Shown piece after piece: positions 39,915-50,596 of a DNA stretch of 64,000 nucleotides; position 1 is the stretch's first letter; every line of letters begins with the position of its first letter. The stretch is from Iris pallida (taxonomy: Eukaryota > Streptophyta > Magnoliopsida > Asparagales > Iridaceae): positions 16,434,567 to 16,498,566 of the forward strand of contig JANAVB010042220.1 in assembly GCA_029216955.1 (NCBI GenBank), read 5' to 3'. Both the position numbers and the translations under genes were made by a program. The notes beneath the pieces were generated by a model, which was not told the origin of the DNA, did no database searches, and saw only the letters and a program-made list of their open reading frames with translations.

Positions 39915-41486
39915 TAGGGCCTACCACCTCCTATTTCCATTGACTTGAGTAATATATTTTCAACGGATGTCGCATTTGAATCTTATGAAGAAGCATTAGA
40001 ATGGTGCAGACAAGTTGGAAGGCAAGTAAACACAGTCCTTGTCATTTCAAGGTCATTATGAGGCCCGTCGTGTCGTAAAACTGCTGATCTTGGATGCGAA
40101 AGAGGTGGGACATTTAGGCTTCATCGAAGGAAAAAAGAATGTGCCCGGAAAAAATTCTCGGAGAAGGCGGTAGGGTCCAGAAAGTACGGTTGTCCTTTCA
40201 AGATTGTGCTTGTCTCAAGAAATGATAGAAAGTGGACAGTTGATGTCAGAAATGGGATGCACAATCATGCGGTGGCGGAGACACTTACCGGTCATCCCTA
40301 TGTCGAAAGGTTGAACGAACAGGAGAAGAAGTTAGTTGAAGAATTGTCCTGCTTCGGAGTCGGCCCGAAGCAAATTTATTCCGCGGTGCGCCAGAAGAAT
40401 GAACAGAACAAGTCAACAATGAGGACAATCTACAATGCAGTCTCGAGATCAAGGACAAATACCATAAGAGGAAGAATGGCGATGCAACAAGTTTTGAAGT
40501 TACTTGCCGACAATCACTATGTGGAGTACCATAGAAGACATCCTTCGTCCAATGAAATTACCTCTATGTTTTGGGCGCATCCGGAGTGTACGCATTTGGC
40601 ACGGTCCTTTGCCGATGTCTTGGTGGCTGATTGCACGTACAAGACTAACAAATTCAAGATGCCACTCTTCCACATTGTCGGCTTCACGTCAACGGATAAA
40701 TCATTTTCAGTTGCATTTTGTTTCTTGAAGAATGAAACAGTAGATGACTATACATGGGCATTGAACAAATTGAAGACACTTTACACTGGACACAAAGAGC
40801 CGTCTATTTTTGTCACCGATCGAGAATATGCATTGATGAATGCTGTAGATATCGTATTTCCTCATGCTCGTAGACTACTATGTATATGGCATATTAATCG
40901 AAATATTCAAGCACAATGCAAGAGCCGGTTTGAAAAAGTAGACGGCAAACTTGATATTGACCGCTTCACAGAATTCTACGACGATTGGGGCCTTGTTTGG
41001 TGAGCAAGTACTGTAGACGCTTTTGATAAAGCGTGGTTGGAGTTCAAAGAGAAGTGGGAAAGTAGCAACAAGCCATGTATATCTTATATCAAAGATACAT
41101 GGGTTGATCCATTTAAAGAAGATTTTGTCTTAGCATAGACGAATAAGGTGAAGCATTACGGCACGACCACTACAAACCTTGCCGAAGGTTCACACTCAAA
41201 ACTGAAGAAATATATACGTTCATCGGTCGACAGTTTTGTGTCAGTTTGGCAGTCGATTAATCTAATGACCGACTCGACGGTGAACGAGATCAAGGATTCA
41301 TTGCAACGTGTTTGGTTCGACGTGGTACAGTCTGAGAGGGTGCCGCCGGTTCACTTATCGTTATTGGTTTTTGCGAACCCGCTCAGCTTCACGTGCCTTC
41401 CGCTTCGATGCGGTAGGACATTTTCTTTTACCCTTGACGTCAACGTCCTTCGTCTTCGGAGTCGGGTCGTGACTACGAATATTTAA
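39915..41486 (+). pseudogene. MULE transposase (FAR1/MuDR type), broken and lacking its C-terminus
   Basis: Coding similarity starts after a possible AG acceptor at 39913. The N-terminal FAR1-like zinc region (FESYEEALEWCRQVGRQ, then GCPFKIV and NGMHNHAVAETL) is broken near 40060. The open part 40206-41003 carries the MULE catalytic domain: VLVADCTYKTNKFKMPLFHIVG, FVTDREYALMNAV, CIWHINRNIQAQC. TGA at 41001-41003 and TAG at 41136-41138 both fall where relatives have Trp; the same frame then continues with HYGTTTTNLAEGSHSKLKKY. The usual SWIM zinc finger is not found; the sequence loses similarity after about 41330. Catalytic Asp residues appear present (ADCT, TDRE). The product would cut the terminal repeats; this copy cannot make a full protein. 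Confidence 0.88.
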
Positions 41487-41534
41487 TATTAATCGATTAA
41501 TACTTAGCAAACTTCAAACAAGACTCCAAATTCA

Positions 41535-41936
41535 GGACTGCCGCTCTTTCTGGCAGTCCTATGTACTGTTAGGACTGCCAGAAAGAGAGACAGTCCACTT
41601 GTACAACAAGTATTACACAGAACTACCGCAATTTATGGTAGTCCTTTATGCATAAAGAACTGCCACAAAGTGCGACAGTCCTGTGTTATACTTGTTGTAC
41701 AAGTGGACTGCCTCTCTTTATGGCAGTCCTAAGAGTACATAGGACAGCCAGAAAGAGCAGTAGTCCACTTGTACAGCAAGTATAACACAGGACTGCTGCA
41801 CTTAGTGGCAGTCCTTTATGCATAAAGGACTGCCACAAAGTGCGACAGTCCCGTGTAATACTTGCTGTACAAGTGGACTGCCTCTCTTTCTGGCAGTCCT
41901 AATAGTACATAGGACTGCCAAAAACATGGGCAGTCA
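41535..41936. repeat. MULE right hairpin array (ten hairpins, 85-bp period)
   Basis: Hairpins start at 41535, 41572, 41620, 41657, 41705, 41742, 41790, 41827, 41875 and 41912, again with exact 37/48 alternation. Long spacers occur in alternating orientation: ACTTGTACAACAAGTAT, then its reverse complement, and so on, giving higher-order inverted symmetry of about 170 bp. Short spacers include self-complementary TTTATGCATAAA. Confidence 0.93.
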
Positions 41937-42352
41937 TCGTCGACTCGAGAGGAACTGACTTGGGTTGTTTGAACTAAATTAATAGGATTTGGGGGGGGGG
42001 GGGAATTGACAACTTTAAGTATTAGGTTTCTTACCTTAATTGAGAGGAACGTTTGCGTGCCATCGTAGGGAGAGATCGTTGGAAAATGGTAAAGACAAAG
42101 GAAATGGTGGAGATGAGGATCGAAACCCTTACCCTGACAATTGTGTAAAACAAATAGAGAGAAAGGAGTGGGAAATCATGGAGAAGAAGAAAAAGAAGAG
42201 GAGGAGGGAAAATAGGGTTTGTGAAGAGAGATAGGAAAAATTTGAAATGAGAGTAATTTTCGGGTTTGGGGGGGCTGTAGGGTTTGGACAGCCCCATGAA
42301 TGAAAACTTTGGACAGCTCGAGTAAAAGTTCCTCAAAGCCTGGCTAGCCCTA

Positions 42353-42399
42353 ATCTTGGCTAGCCCCTAGTAAAAAAGGCTGTGCCCTTATAATTAGCC
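42353..42399 (-). repeat. MULE right terminal inverted repeat
   Basis: Ends ..CTGTGCCCTTATAATTAGCC, the inverse of the left terminus. Confidence 0.88.
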
Positions 42400-43083
42400 A
42401 AAATAAATAGGAAAGAGAGTCATTAGTTCATGTGTAGAGCTAAAAAATTGGCACAAAAAGTGGCACAAAATTTTCGGTTCCGTCCAATTTGTTAGGCTTT
42501 TCAGATGGCCCACGAGAATTGGGCCATCCCTGTTAGTGCCGGGGCATAATTTTTCGATGAAAAATTGAGAATATAAAACAATTGTAAAAACAATATTCCA
42601 ACGCAACACTTTTAGGAAGGTTGCACAAGTATAACGAAGATCTAAAAAGATTTCGTTATGATATTACGTGAATCTAAAAAGATTTCGTAATCCACAACAA
42701 CGTATGATATACGAGAATCTAAATAGATTTCGTAATCACAGCAGCGAAGAAGATGACAGGCGAAATGTGGAAGATGGCCTGCTGGGGTGAATGATCACCG
42801 TTGCTCAAAGCTTTATTCGCCCTACACGAACAGCTTCCAGGAACCAGCAAGTTCGTCGAAGAACTTGGAACACTCCTGCTCTTCTGACTCCTCAGATGGA
42901 CACGAACTCCCGTGCAAGAGCAACGCTGGTACGGCGCCTTTCCTCTCTCTCTTTAGGCTGCAGATCAGAACTGTGTTAAAGAACACGTCTGAATTCTCTG
43001 TTTACTTGTGCTAAAGAACACTTCGTAAACTTTCTGGTAGCTTCTCTTTTCTATTCTGTAATGAGCCTTGAGAGAGAGAATGC

Positions 43084-43093
43084 CTTATATAGG
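43084..43093 (-). promoter_or_regulatory. TATA box in the 3' LTR
   Basis: CCTATATAAG on the - strand, same context in the 5' LTR at 49450 and 50030. Confidence 0.6.
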
Positions 43094-43195
43094 CCCTGCA
43101 GCAACTGGTCGATTGCCACAAAGTTAGGAATGTGGTAATAACCACCCCGAACATGTAGCAACCGCCCAGAACATGCAAACGCACGTTCCGTTGCC

Positions 43196-43520
43196 AACTG
43201 CGCACACCCAGCGCTTCTTATACTCTGCACGACAGAGCGCTCACTGAACTGCGCACACTGCGCGTACTGAATGCACTGCGCACACTGCGCACGCAGTGCA
43301 ACCAGCGCAACCCGAGCAACCCGCACAACCCTGCGCAACCCAGCGCAACCCGAGCAACCCGCGTAACCCTGCGCACCCCAGCGCAACCCAGCGCACCCAA
43401 GCGCAACCTGAGCGCACACCTGGACAGCACAGCTGGGCTTGCACAACTGGGCATGCGCAACTAAGCATGCACAACTGGGCTTGCGCAACGTGGCTCGCAC
43501 AACGAGCGCAAATAAAGCGC
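43196..43520. repeat. GCGCA/ACCC minisatellite in the LTR
   Basis: Runs of GCGCACACT and of GCGCAACCCGAGCAACC-type units, far more GC-rich than the surroundings. All six frames stay open over long stretches because of the composition; these are not genes. Confidence 0.85.
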
Positions 43521-43891
43521 ACTATGCGCCTAGCGACGATGCTGACGTGCTAAGTGCAAAGTGCGCCAACAAAATGCCACATTATGCCTCATGAGCCCAT
43601 GAGCCCGAGTCCGAGTCCGAATCTGAGTCCGAGTCCGAGTCTGAGTCGCTAAGCCCCTACGGGGCTTAGCTCCCATAGAAATGAATTTCCCAAGAGCAAA
43701 AAGCATGAATGCTTTTATTGTTGATTTAGCCTTTTTTCCATTAGAAAAATAACCCCACATGGCACACCCATGTGCACCTCCACACCACATGTGCATCTCT
43801 AAAATAGGAAAGCTATTATATAGAGATACAACTCCTTTGGTCTATCCGATGTGGGACTAAAATTCTCTTTGAAATAGACCAAACTCCAACA

Positions 43892-44990
43892 ATCATCCAC
43901 ATATCTCTATATATATATGGTTATTAGTTTCCCTACATTAACTGTCCATCATGCATTAGGAGAGATGTCGCTTACGACATGAATCTTCCCGTGTGGGTCA
44001 AACAACAGACTATAATACAAGAATGGACTAAGCCTTGAATTCTGCATCATAGTTGAAATTCTTTCCACTCGTATAATGTAGTTACTTGTGCTTCTGGCTA
44101 CACATTAAAGGCCCTGTGCCAGCCTGGTTTCAGTGTATAATTTTGGGCGTCTACAAGTTTACCCTCAAGAGACGACTTGATATCTCTTTGTCCATACACT
44201 ATTGGTGAGTTCATTATAAAGAGACATGGCATGAAGCGCTTTGCGCTTCCGTTGCGGTGCTACGCCGCTATGACATGGCTTAAAGCCGAGGCCTTACCCC
44301 ATACCGGGAACCTCATCGTAGTGTCATACTACTGTAGCATGAGGCAACCGCCTCTTTGTAGTGCCAAACTACCCAGCATGAAGCCTTAGGCTCCCTTACG
44401 GTGTTACGCCGCAACGACATGGCTTACAAGGCCGAGGCTTTATCCCTAACAGGGTACTTCATGGTGGTGTCGTACCACTATAACATGAGGAACTCCTCCT
44501 CTTTGTAGTGCTGACTACACCCCTCTTTATTTTTATCATATAGCATTAGGCTAACTGCCTATTTGTGGTGCTACGCCGCTGTGACTTGGCCTGCAAAGCC
44601 GAGGCATTATCCTATTACTGGGCAGCACCCCACATATAGGAACCTCATTGTGGAGTCACCCCACTGTAGCATGGAGTTTCACTCCTTATAGTGCTGCTCT
44701 ACCGTGCTTCCTGTAAAGCACACCAGGCATTCACTCTGCCTGAGAACTCATTAAGGAAATTAAGCCAACCTTCCCACAGGAACCATTTTTCGCAGAAAAC
44801 AACAGTAGACAACAGTGGTTATAGGTCCGTAACCTCTCCATGTCCAATAGAACATGTACCCACCGTTCCTGATATTCTTCCGATTTGTGGTCCTCCCTTG
44901 AACCAAAAGCTAGATGCCTAGTAGATAAATCTTTGAACTAATAGCATAAAACTTTATGTTAGGAATACAATAATACAATATCAGAATGCC
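43892..44990 (-). other. 3' untranslated interior of the near-intact Copia, with tandem repeats
   Basis: Between pol and the 3' LTR. A diverged tandem repeat spans about 44230-44700: GGTGCTACGCCGC or GGTGTTACGCCGC at 44256, 44400 and 44578, each followed by GACATGGC or GACTTGGC, a GCCGAGGC phrase and a later TGTAGTG phrase. The stretch next to the LTR is only weakly purine-rich, so the polypurine tract is not clear. Confidence 0.7.
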
Positions 44991-47900
44991 TTTAAGCCTA
45001 TTTTACAAGCTGTGTCATCGACCAGCTGGCGCTTGAGGCCCTTGGTGAACGGATCCGCCAGGTTCTCCTGACTCCGAACATCAATCACTGCAATTACACC
45101 TCTCTTGATAAGTTCGTGTACTGTCATGTGCTACAACCGCACAGTCCTCTTCTTTCCGTTGAAGAGATCATTTGATGCCACTGCCGCAGTCGCCTGGTTG
45201 TCGCAGTATATCGGTATCGCCGGTATTTGTGCCCCAACCATTGGAAGATCATACATGAGCTTCCGAAGCAATTCTGCTTCCTCGGCTACGGTATCAAGTG
45301 CAAAGAACTCAGATTCCATGGATGACCGCGAGAGCATAGTCTGCTTCTTTGACTTCCACGATATAGCAGCTCCACCCATTGTGAAAATGAATCCACCTGT
45401 GGACCTCTCGCTCTCCACCTCTGAGCACCAGCTGGCATCACTGAAGCCTTCTACTACCGGCGGATCTCTGCTGTAGTACAGTACATATGTCTGAGTCTTC
45501 TTGAGATATCTCATAACCCGTTTCATAGCTTTCCAGTGTTCAGCACCTGGGTTACTCGTGAAACGACTCAGCATTCCTACGGCAAAAGCTATGTCAGGCC
45601 TTGTGGCAGTAGTAGCATACATTAAACTTCCGATTACGCTTGCATACTCCAGCTGTCTGACGCTTTCCCCTGAATTAGGCTTCAGCTTCAGATCACACCT
45701 GTATGGCGTATCGATCCCTGGAAGATCCCGATACCCATAACGAGTGATTATTTTCTCAATATAATGAGACTGTGACAGCACTAGTCCAGTGTTTGTCCGG
45801 ATGATCTTGATCCCAAAGATTACATCAGTTTCCCCCAAGTCCTTCATACTGAACTTGCTTGAGATGAACTTCTTTGTCTCCGTGACACAGCTAATATCCG
45901 TACCTAGGATAAGCATGTCGTCCACGTACAGACAAACGATCACACCTCTTCCATCAGCGAACTTCGTGTAAACATACTTGTTCGTATCGCTGACCATGTA
46001 GCCATTTGACCTTATAACTTTGTCAAATTTCCTATGCCACATCTTGCGAGCCTGTTTAAGACCGTACAAGGATTTCACCAACTTGCAGACTTTGTCTTCA
46101 AGACCCCTGATGACAAATCCCTCTGGCTGTTGCATGTAAATCTCTTCGGTCAGCTCGCCATTTAGAAAATTCGTATTCACATCCATCTGATGTATCACCA
46201 TCTTATGTATTACTGCGAGAGCAATCAACATTCTGATGGTGGTCATCCGGGCTACTGGAGCATACGTGTCAAAATAGTCAATCCCCTGCTTCTGAGAAAA
46301 CCCCTTGGCTACCAACCTAGCCTTGAACTTGTCAATAGTTCCGTCTGCTTTCATCTTCTTCTTGAAGATCCATTTGCATCCGATGGGTTTTGCTCCTTCA
46401 GGAAGATCAACCAACACCCAAGTGTTATTTGAGGTGATGGAATCAATCTCATTGTCAATCGCCTCCTTCCAGAAAACTGCATCTCTGGTCTTCATCGCCT
46501 CATCATAGGTAAGCGGATCTGCTTCCACATGATAGGTGACAAAGTCACTTTCGAAGTCCTTCGGCCTCCTCACTTGCTTTGTTGACGGCTCAGCGAGATC
46601 TGGTTCAACCGTTGTTTCAACAACAACATCTTCTTGGACCACATCTTCATTGAAGACCTGCGCACCCTCATTGTTCTCCGGAACATCCGCAAGAACAATA
46701 TTCTTGTGCCTTGCAAATTTGTCTTCAAAATATTCTGCGTCGCGAGATTCAATGATATGATTTGACTCAATATCAAGAAATCTCCGAGCATCACTCTTCT
46801 CGGCATACCCCAAGAAGATCGTCTTAGTAGTCCTTATCCCAAGCTTCTGAATCTTCAGATCTGGAAGCTTGACATATGCCAGACACCCCCACACTCGAAT
46901 AAAATTTAAGTTAGGTCTGACCTTGAACCAGAGTTCATGAGGAGTAACGTCTGAAGTTGCATAAGGCACTCTATTTAGAATAAAAGTGGCCGTCAATGCA
47001 GCTTCTCCCCAGTAGCACTTAGGAAGACCAGCAGTCAACAACATTGAGTTTATCATTTCTGTCAACGTCCTATTTTTCCTCTCAGCTACTCCGTTTGATT
47101 GAGGAGAGTACGGAGCCGTAGTCTCATTGATAATTCCATATTCTTTGCAGAACGATGCGAATTCATGAGACCTGTACTCCCCACCTCGATCACTTCTTAT
47201 CCTTTTGAGTTGTTGTCCAGTCTGCCGCTCAGCTTCGGCTCTGAACTCCTTGAACTTCTCGAATGCTTCGTCTTTAGCCTTCAACAAGTAGACGAACGCA
47301 TACTTTGAGAAGTCATCGATGAAGGTTATGAAATACTTCATCCCGGCCTTTGTAGAGAACTGTTTGAAGTCACATATATCAGAGTGTACCAACTCCAGAA
47401 GATCTGTACTTCGATTAACCCGAGGAAAGGGTTTCCTTGTGATCTTTGTTTGAGCACAAACTTCACATTTCTCTACCTTACCCCCACACTTGGAGATAAG
47501 TCCAAGACTAGACATTCTATTTATTCGTCTATTATGCCACAACTCAAGAGTATAAGCAGAATGAGTGACTTCATTAATCACATTAATTACATTGGATTGA
47601 TTTACAAGCTGAATTTTGAACATTCCTTCGGTATAAAAAGCTTTTCCGAAATATGTTCCTTTGATAGACATCACCATCTGGCCAGCATTGATGTCCATCC
47701 TGAGGCCTGCTTTGCAGAGTAGGCCTCCTGAGATCAGGTTCTTGGCGATAGCAGGTACGTGCTTCACGCCTTGAAGCGTCAAAGACTTCCCCGAAGTCAG
47801 CTTCAACACCACCGTCCCGATTTCGAGCACTTCAGCTTGTGCCTGGTTCGCCATCATAACCACTTCAGAAGTAGGTGTATAGGTGGTGAACCACTCTTTA

Positions 47901-48874
47901 CTGGAGCAGACATGGCAGGAGGCTCCAGTGTCAACCCACCAGTCAGAATCAGTCTTTACCGTATCAACCTGTGCAATCATAGCAACAATGTCAGTGATCA
48001 TAGATACCTTGCTAGGCTCTCCTTGCTCTGATTGCTTGGTTTTTGCTTTGCACTCATTCTTAAAGTGGCCCTTCTTGCCACATTTGAAGCAAGGCATTTG
48101 AGACTTTGGCTTCTTTTTCTTGATAGAAGTTCCCTTGACTTTTAGATTGTCAGGGTCCTTCTTCTTGCTGTGGAAAGCCACCTGCTTTCCCCTTGGTTCC
48201 TTGGACTGAACCAGATTGACGTTAGCTAATTGCTTGGACAGTGTGTCCACCTTCAGTTGAGCCCGTATCTGGTCCTCAACATATATTTCTTGCAAGAGAT
48301 CTTCAAGGCTGATCTCAAGCTTCTTCCTATGCATGTTTGCATAGAACTTGCTCCAGCCAGCAGAGAGCTTTGAGACAATCCCTCCAACAACAAACTTGTC
48401 GGGGAGGGACATCGCCTCGTCTTCCAGCTTCTGTCGCAGTTTCAGAAACTCCTTCACCTGCGGCAGCATAGACTTTTCGTCCTCAAAGAACCACTTGTGA
48501 TATTTTTCAACCACAGATATTTTACTGTGGTTCTTGTCTTCTTCGTAGAGTTTTTCTAGAGACTCCCATATATCTCTAGCGATATTCTTTTTAGAATAGG
48601 ATTCTGCTAGAGAATCCTCCATAGCATTCAGGATAAGCAACCTGCAAATGCTATTCTCCCTTCTCCACTTGGCCTGAAGTTTAGTAGCCGCAGAGATTGC
48701 GACAGTAGACCCAGTATCTGGAACGGTAGGTTCCTCTTCAAGAAGCACGTGATCCACGTCTCTGAGTTGAAGGGTGAGAAAAACCTTTCTCCTCCAGACT
48801 TGATAATGCTCTCCATCAAACTTTTCTAATTTGCAAAAGTCAGTATTGAGGAGTGAAGCATTAACGTTTTCCAT
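44991..48874 (-). pseudogene. Copia gag-pol polyprotein, one in-frame stop near the end
   Basis: ATG at 48874, 22 bp from the 5' LTR. 1,247 open codons run to a TAG at 45131-45133, then the same frame continues about 45 codons to TGA at 44991 (ENLADPFTKGL). Domains: gag UBN2 region (LEKFDGEHYQVWRRKV) to about residue 215; CCHC knuckle CFKCGKKGHFKNEC at about 265; protease WWVDTGASCHV at about 312; integrase zinc region with LWHNRRINRMS, where the usual second His is altered; integrase core (HSDICDF, IDDFSKYAF, RSDRGGE, PQSNGVAERKNRTL); RT (KARLVAKGFSQKQGIDYF, MDVNTNFLNGE, catalytic CLYVDDMLI); RNase H (GFSDASWCS, SSMESEFFAL, IYCDNQATA). The active-site residues look intact except as noted. 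The stop removes only the last RNase H tail. This is the best-preserved protein gene in the window. Confidence 0.95.
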
Positions 48875-49449
48875 CCTAGCAATAAAGCTTTGAGATTGTT
48901 AGTGCCGGGGCATAATTTTTCGATGGAAAACTGAGAATATGAAACAATTGTAAAAACAATGTTCCAACGCAACACTTCTAGGAAGGTTGCGCAAGTATAA
49001 CGAAGATCTAAAAAGATTTTGTTATGATATTACGTGAATCTAAAAAGATTTCGTAATCCACAACAACGTATGATAGACGAGAATCTAAACAGATTTCGTA
49101 ATCACAGCAGCGAAGAAGATGACAGGCGAAATGTGGAAGATGGCCTGCTGGGGTGAATGATCACTGTTGCTCAAAGCTTTATTCGCCCTACACGAACAGC
49201 TTCCAGGAACCAGCAAGTTCGTCGTAGAACTTGGAACACTCCTGCTCTTCTGACTCCTCGGATGGACACGAACTCCCGTACAAGAGCAATGCTGGTGCGG
49301 GGCCTTTCCTCTCTCTCTTTAGGCTGCAGATCAGAACTGTATTAAAGAACACGTCTGAATTCTCTATTTACTTGTGCTAAAGAACACTTCGTAAACTTTC
49401 TGGTAGCTTCTCTTTTCTATTCTGTAATGAGCCTTGAGAGAGAGGATGC

Positions 49450-49459
49450 CTTATATAGG
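49450..49459 (-). promoter_or_regulatory. TATA box 1 in the 5' LTR
   Basis: CCTATATAAG on the - strand; this is the copy nearer gag. Confidence 0.6.
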
Positions 49460-50029
49460 CCCTGCAGCAACTGGTCGGTTGCCACAAAGTTAGGGACGTG
49501 GTAATAACCACCCCGAACATGTAGCAACCGCCCAGAACATGCAAACGCACGTTCTGCTGCCAACTGGCACTGAACTGCGCACACTGCGCACACTGCACGC
49601 ACTGCGCACACTGCGCACACTGCGCACGCTGCGCACGTAGCGCAACCCGAGCAACCCGCGCAACCCTGCGCAACCTAGCGCAACCCGAGCAACCCGCGCA
49701 ACCCTGCGCACCCCAGCGCACCCAAGCGCAACCTGAGCGCAACCTGGGCGCGCACCTGGGCAGCGCAACTGGGCTTGCGCAACTGGGCATGCACAACTGG
49801 ACATGCGAACTTGGAACACTCCTGCTCTTCTGACTCCTCAGATGGACACGAACTCCCGTGCAAGAGTAACGCTGGTGCGGCGCCTTTCCTTTCTCTCTTT
49901 AGGCTGCAGATCAGAACTGTGTTAAAGAACACGTCTGAATTCTCTGTTTACTTGTGCTAAAGAACACTTCGTAAACTTTATGGTAGCTTCTCTTTTCTAT
50001 TCTGTAATGAGCCTTGAGAGAGAGGATGT

Positions 50030-50039
50030 CTTATATAGG
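50030..50039 (-). promoter_or_regulatory. TATA box 2 in the 5' LTR
   Basis: Duplicate CCTATATAAG produced by the internal duplication, 580 bp upstream of the first in transcript direction. Confidence 0.55.
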
Positions 50040-50596
50040 CCCTGCATCAACTGGTCGGTTGCCACAAAGTTAGGGACGTGGTAATAACCACCCCGAACAT
50101 GTAGCAACCGCCCAGAACATGCAAACGCACGTTCTGCTGCCAACTGGCACTGAACTGCGCACACTGCAACCCGAGCAACCCTGCGCCCAGAACATGCAAA
50201 CGCACGTTCTGCTGCCAACTGGCATTGAACTGCGCACACTGCAACCCGAGCAACCCTGCGCAAGTGCTAAGTGCAAAGTGCGCCAACAAAACGCCACATT
50301 ACGCCTCATGAGCCCATGAGCCCGAGCCCGATTCCGAGTCCGAGTCCGAGTCGCTAAGCCCCTACGGGGCTTAGCTCCCATGGAAATGAATTTTCCAAGA
50401 GCAAAAAGCATGAATGCTTTTATTGTTGATTTAGCATTTTTTTCATTAGAAAAATAACCCCACATGGCACACCCATGTGCACCTCCACACCACATGTGCA
50501 TCTCTAAATTAGGAAAGCTATTATATAGAGATACAACTTCTTTGGTCTATCCGATGTGGGACTAAAATTCTCTTTGAAATAGACCAAACTCCAACA

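Larger units (their letters stand above)
38929..42399 (+). mobile_element. Mutator-like element (MULE) with hairpin arrays
   Basis: 3,471 bp. Terminal inverted repeats open GGCTAATTATAAGGGCACAG at 38929 and, inverted, end at 42399; about 45 bp match closely. Target duplication AAAATAAA at 38921-38928 and 42400-42407 (8 bp; MULEs usually make 8-11). It contains a MULE transposase gene (+ strand) flanked by two arrays of short hairpins. It is inserted in the CACTA element upstream of TnpD. Confidence 0.9.
42531..43891 (-). repeat. 3' LTR (1,361 bp) of the near-intact Copia
   Basis: Contains a TATA box on the - strand (CCTATATAAG, 43084-43093), a GCGCAACCC-type minisatellite (about 43196-43520) and a GAGTCC hexamer run near 43610-43650. 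Confidence 0.92.
42531..50596 (-). mobile_element. complete Copia element with near-intact gag-pol
   Basis: 8,066 bp. LTRs 42531-43891 (3' in element direction) and 48897-50596 (5'), both TGTTAGTGCC..CTCCAACA. Target duplication ATCCC at 42526-42530 and GTCCC at 50597-50601, one mismatch. A single gag-pol frame of more than 1,290 codons has only one in-frame stop that I can see. The order PR-IN-RT-RH makes it Copia; the single-frame gag-pol and short gag recall Tork/Tnt1-type elements, which is inference. It inserted in the CACTA element near its right end. Confidence 0.93.
48897..50596 (-). repeat. 5' LTR (1,700 bp) with internal duplication
   Basis: Longer than its partner because about 49226-49550 recurs at about 49807-50150 (offset about 581 bp). 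A further short duplication near 50112-50250 repeats the CCCAGAACATGCAAACGCA block. Two TATA boxes result (49450 and 50030, - strand). The minisatellite at 49560-49795 lies between the copies. Confidence 0.9.

Noticed and set aside
43051..43500. Overlapping open frames in several phases (also 49377-49932)
   Set aside because: Produced by the GC-rich GCGCAACCC minisatellite in the Copia LTR; peptides are low-complexity Ala/Cys/Gln/Pro runs.
48880..48896. Expected tRNA primer site of the second Copia element
   Set aside because: The sequence next to the LTR (ATCTCAAAGC on the - strand) does not clearly match the initiator-tRNA pattern seen in the other two elements, so I did not annotate it.
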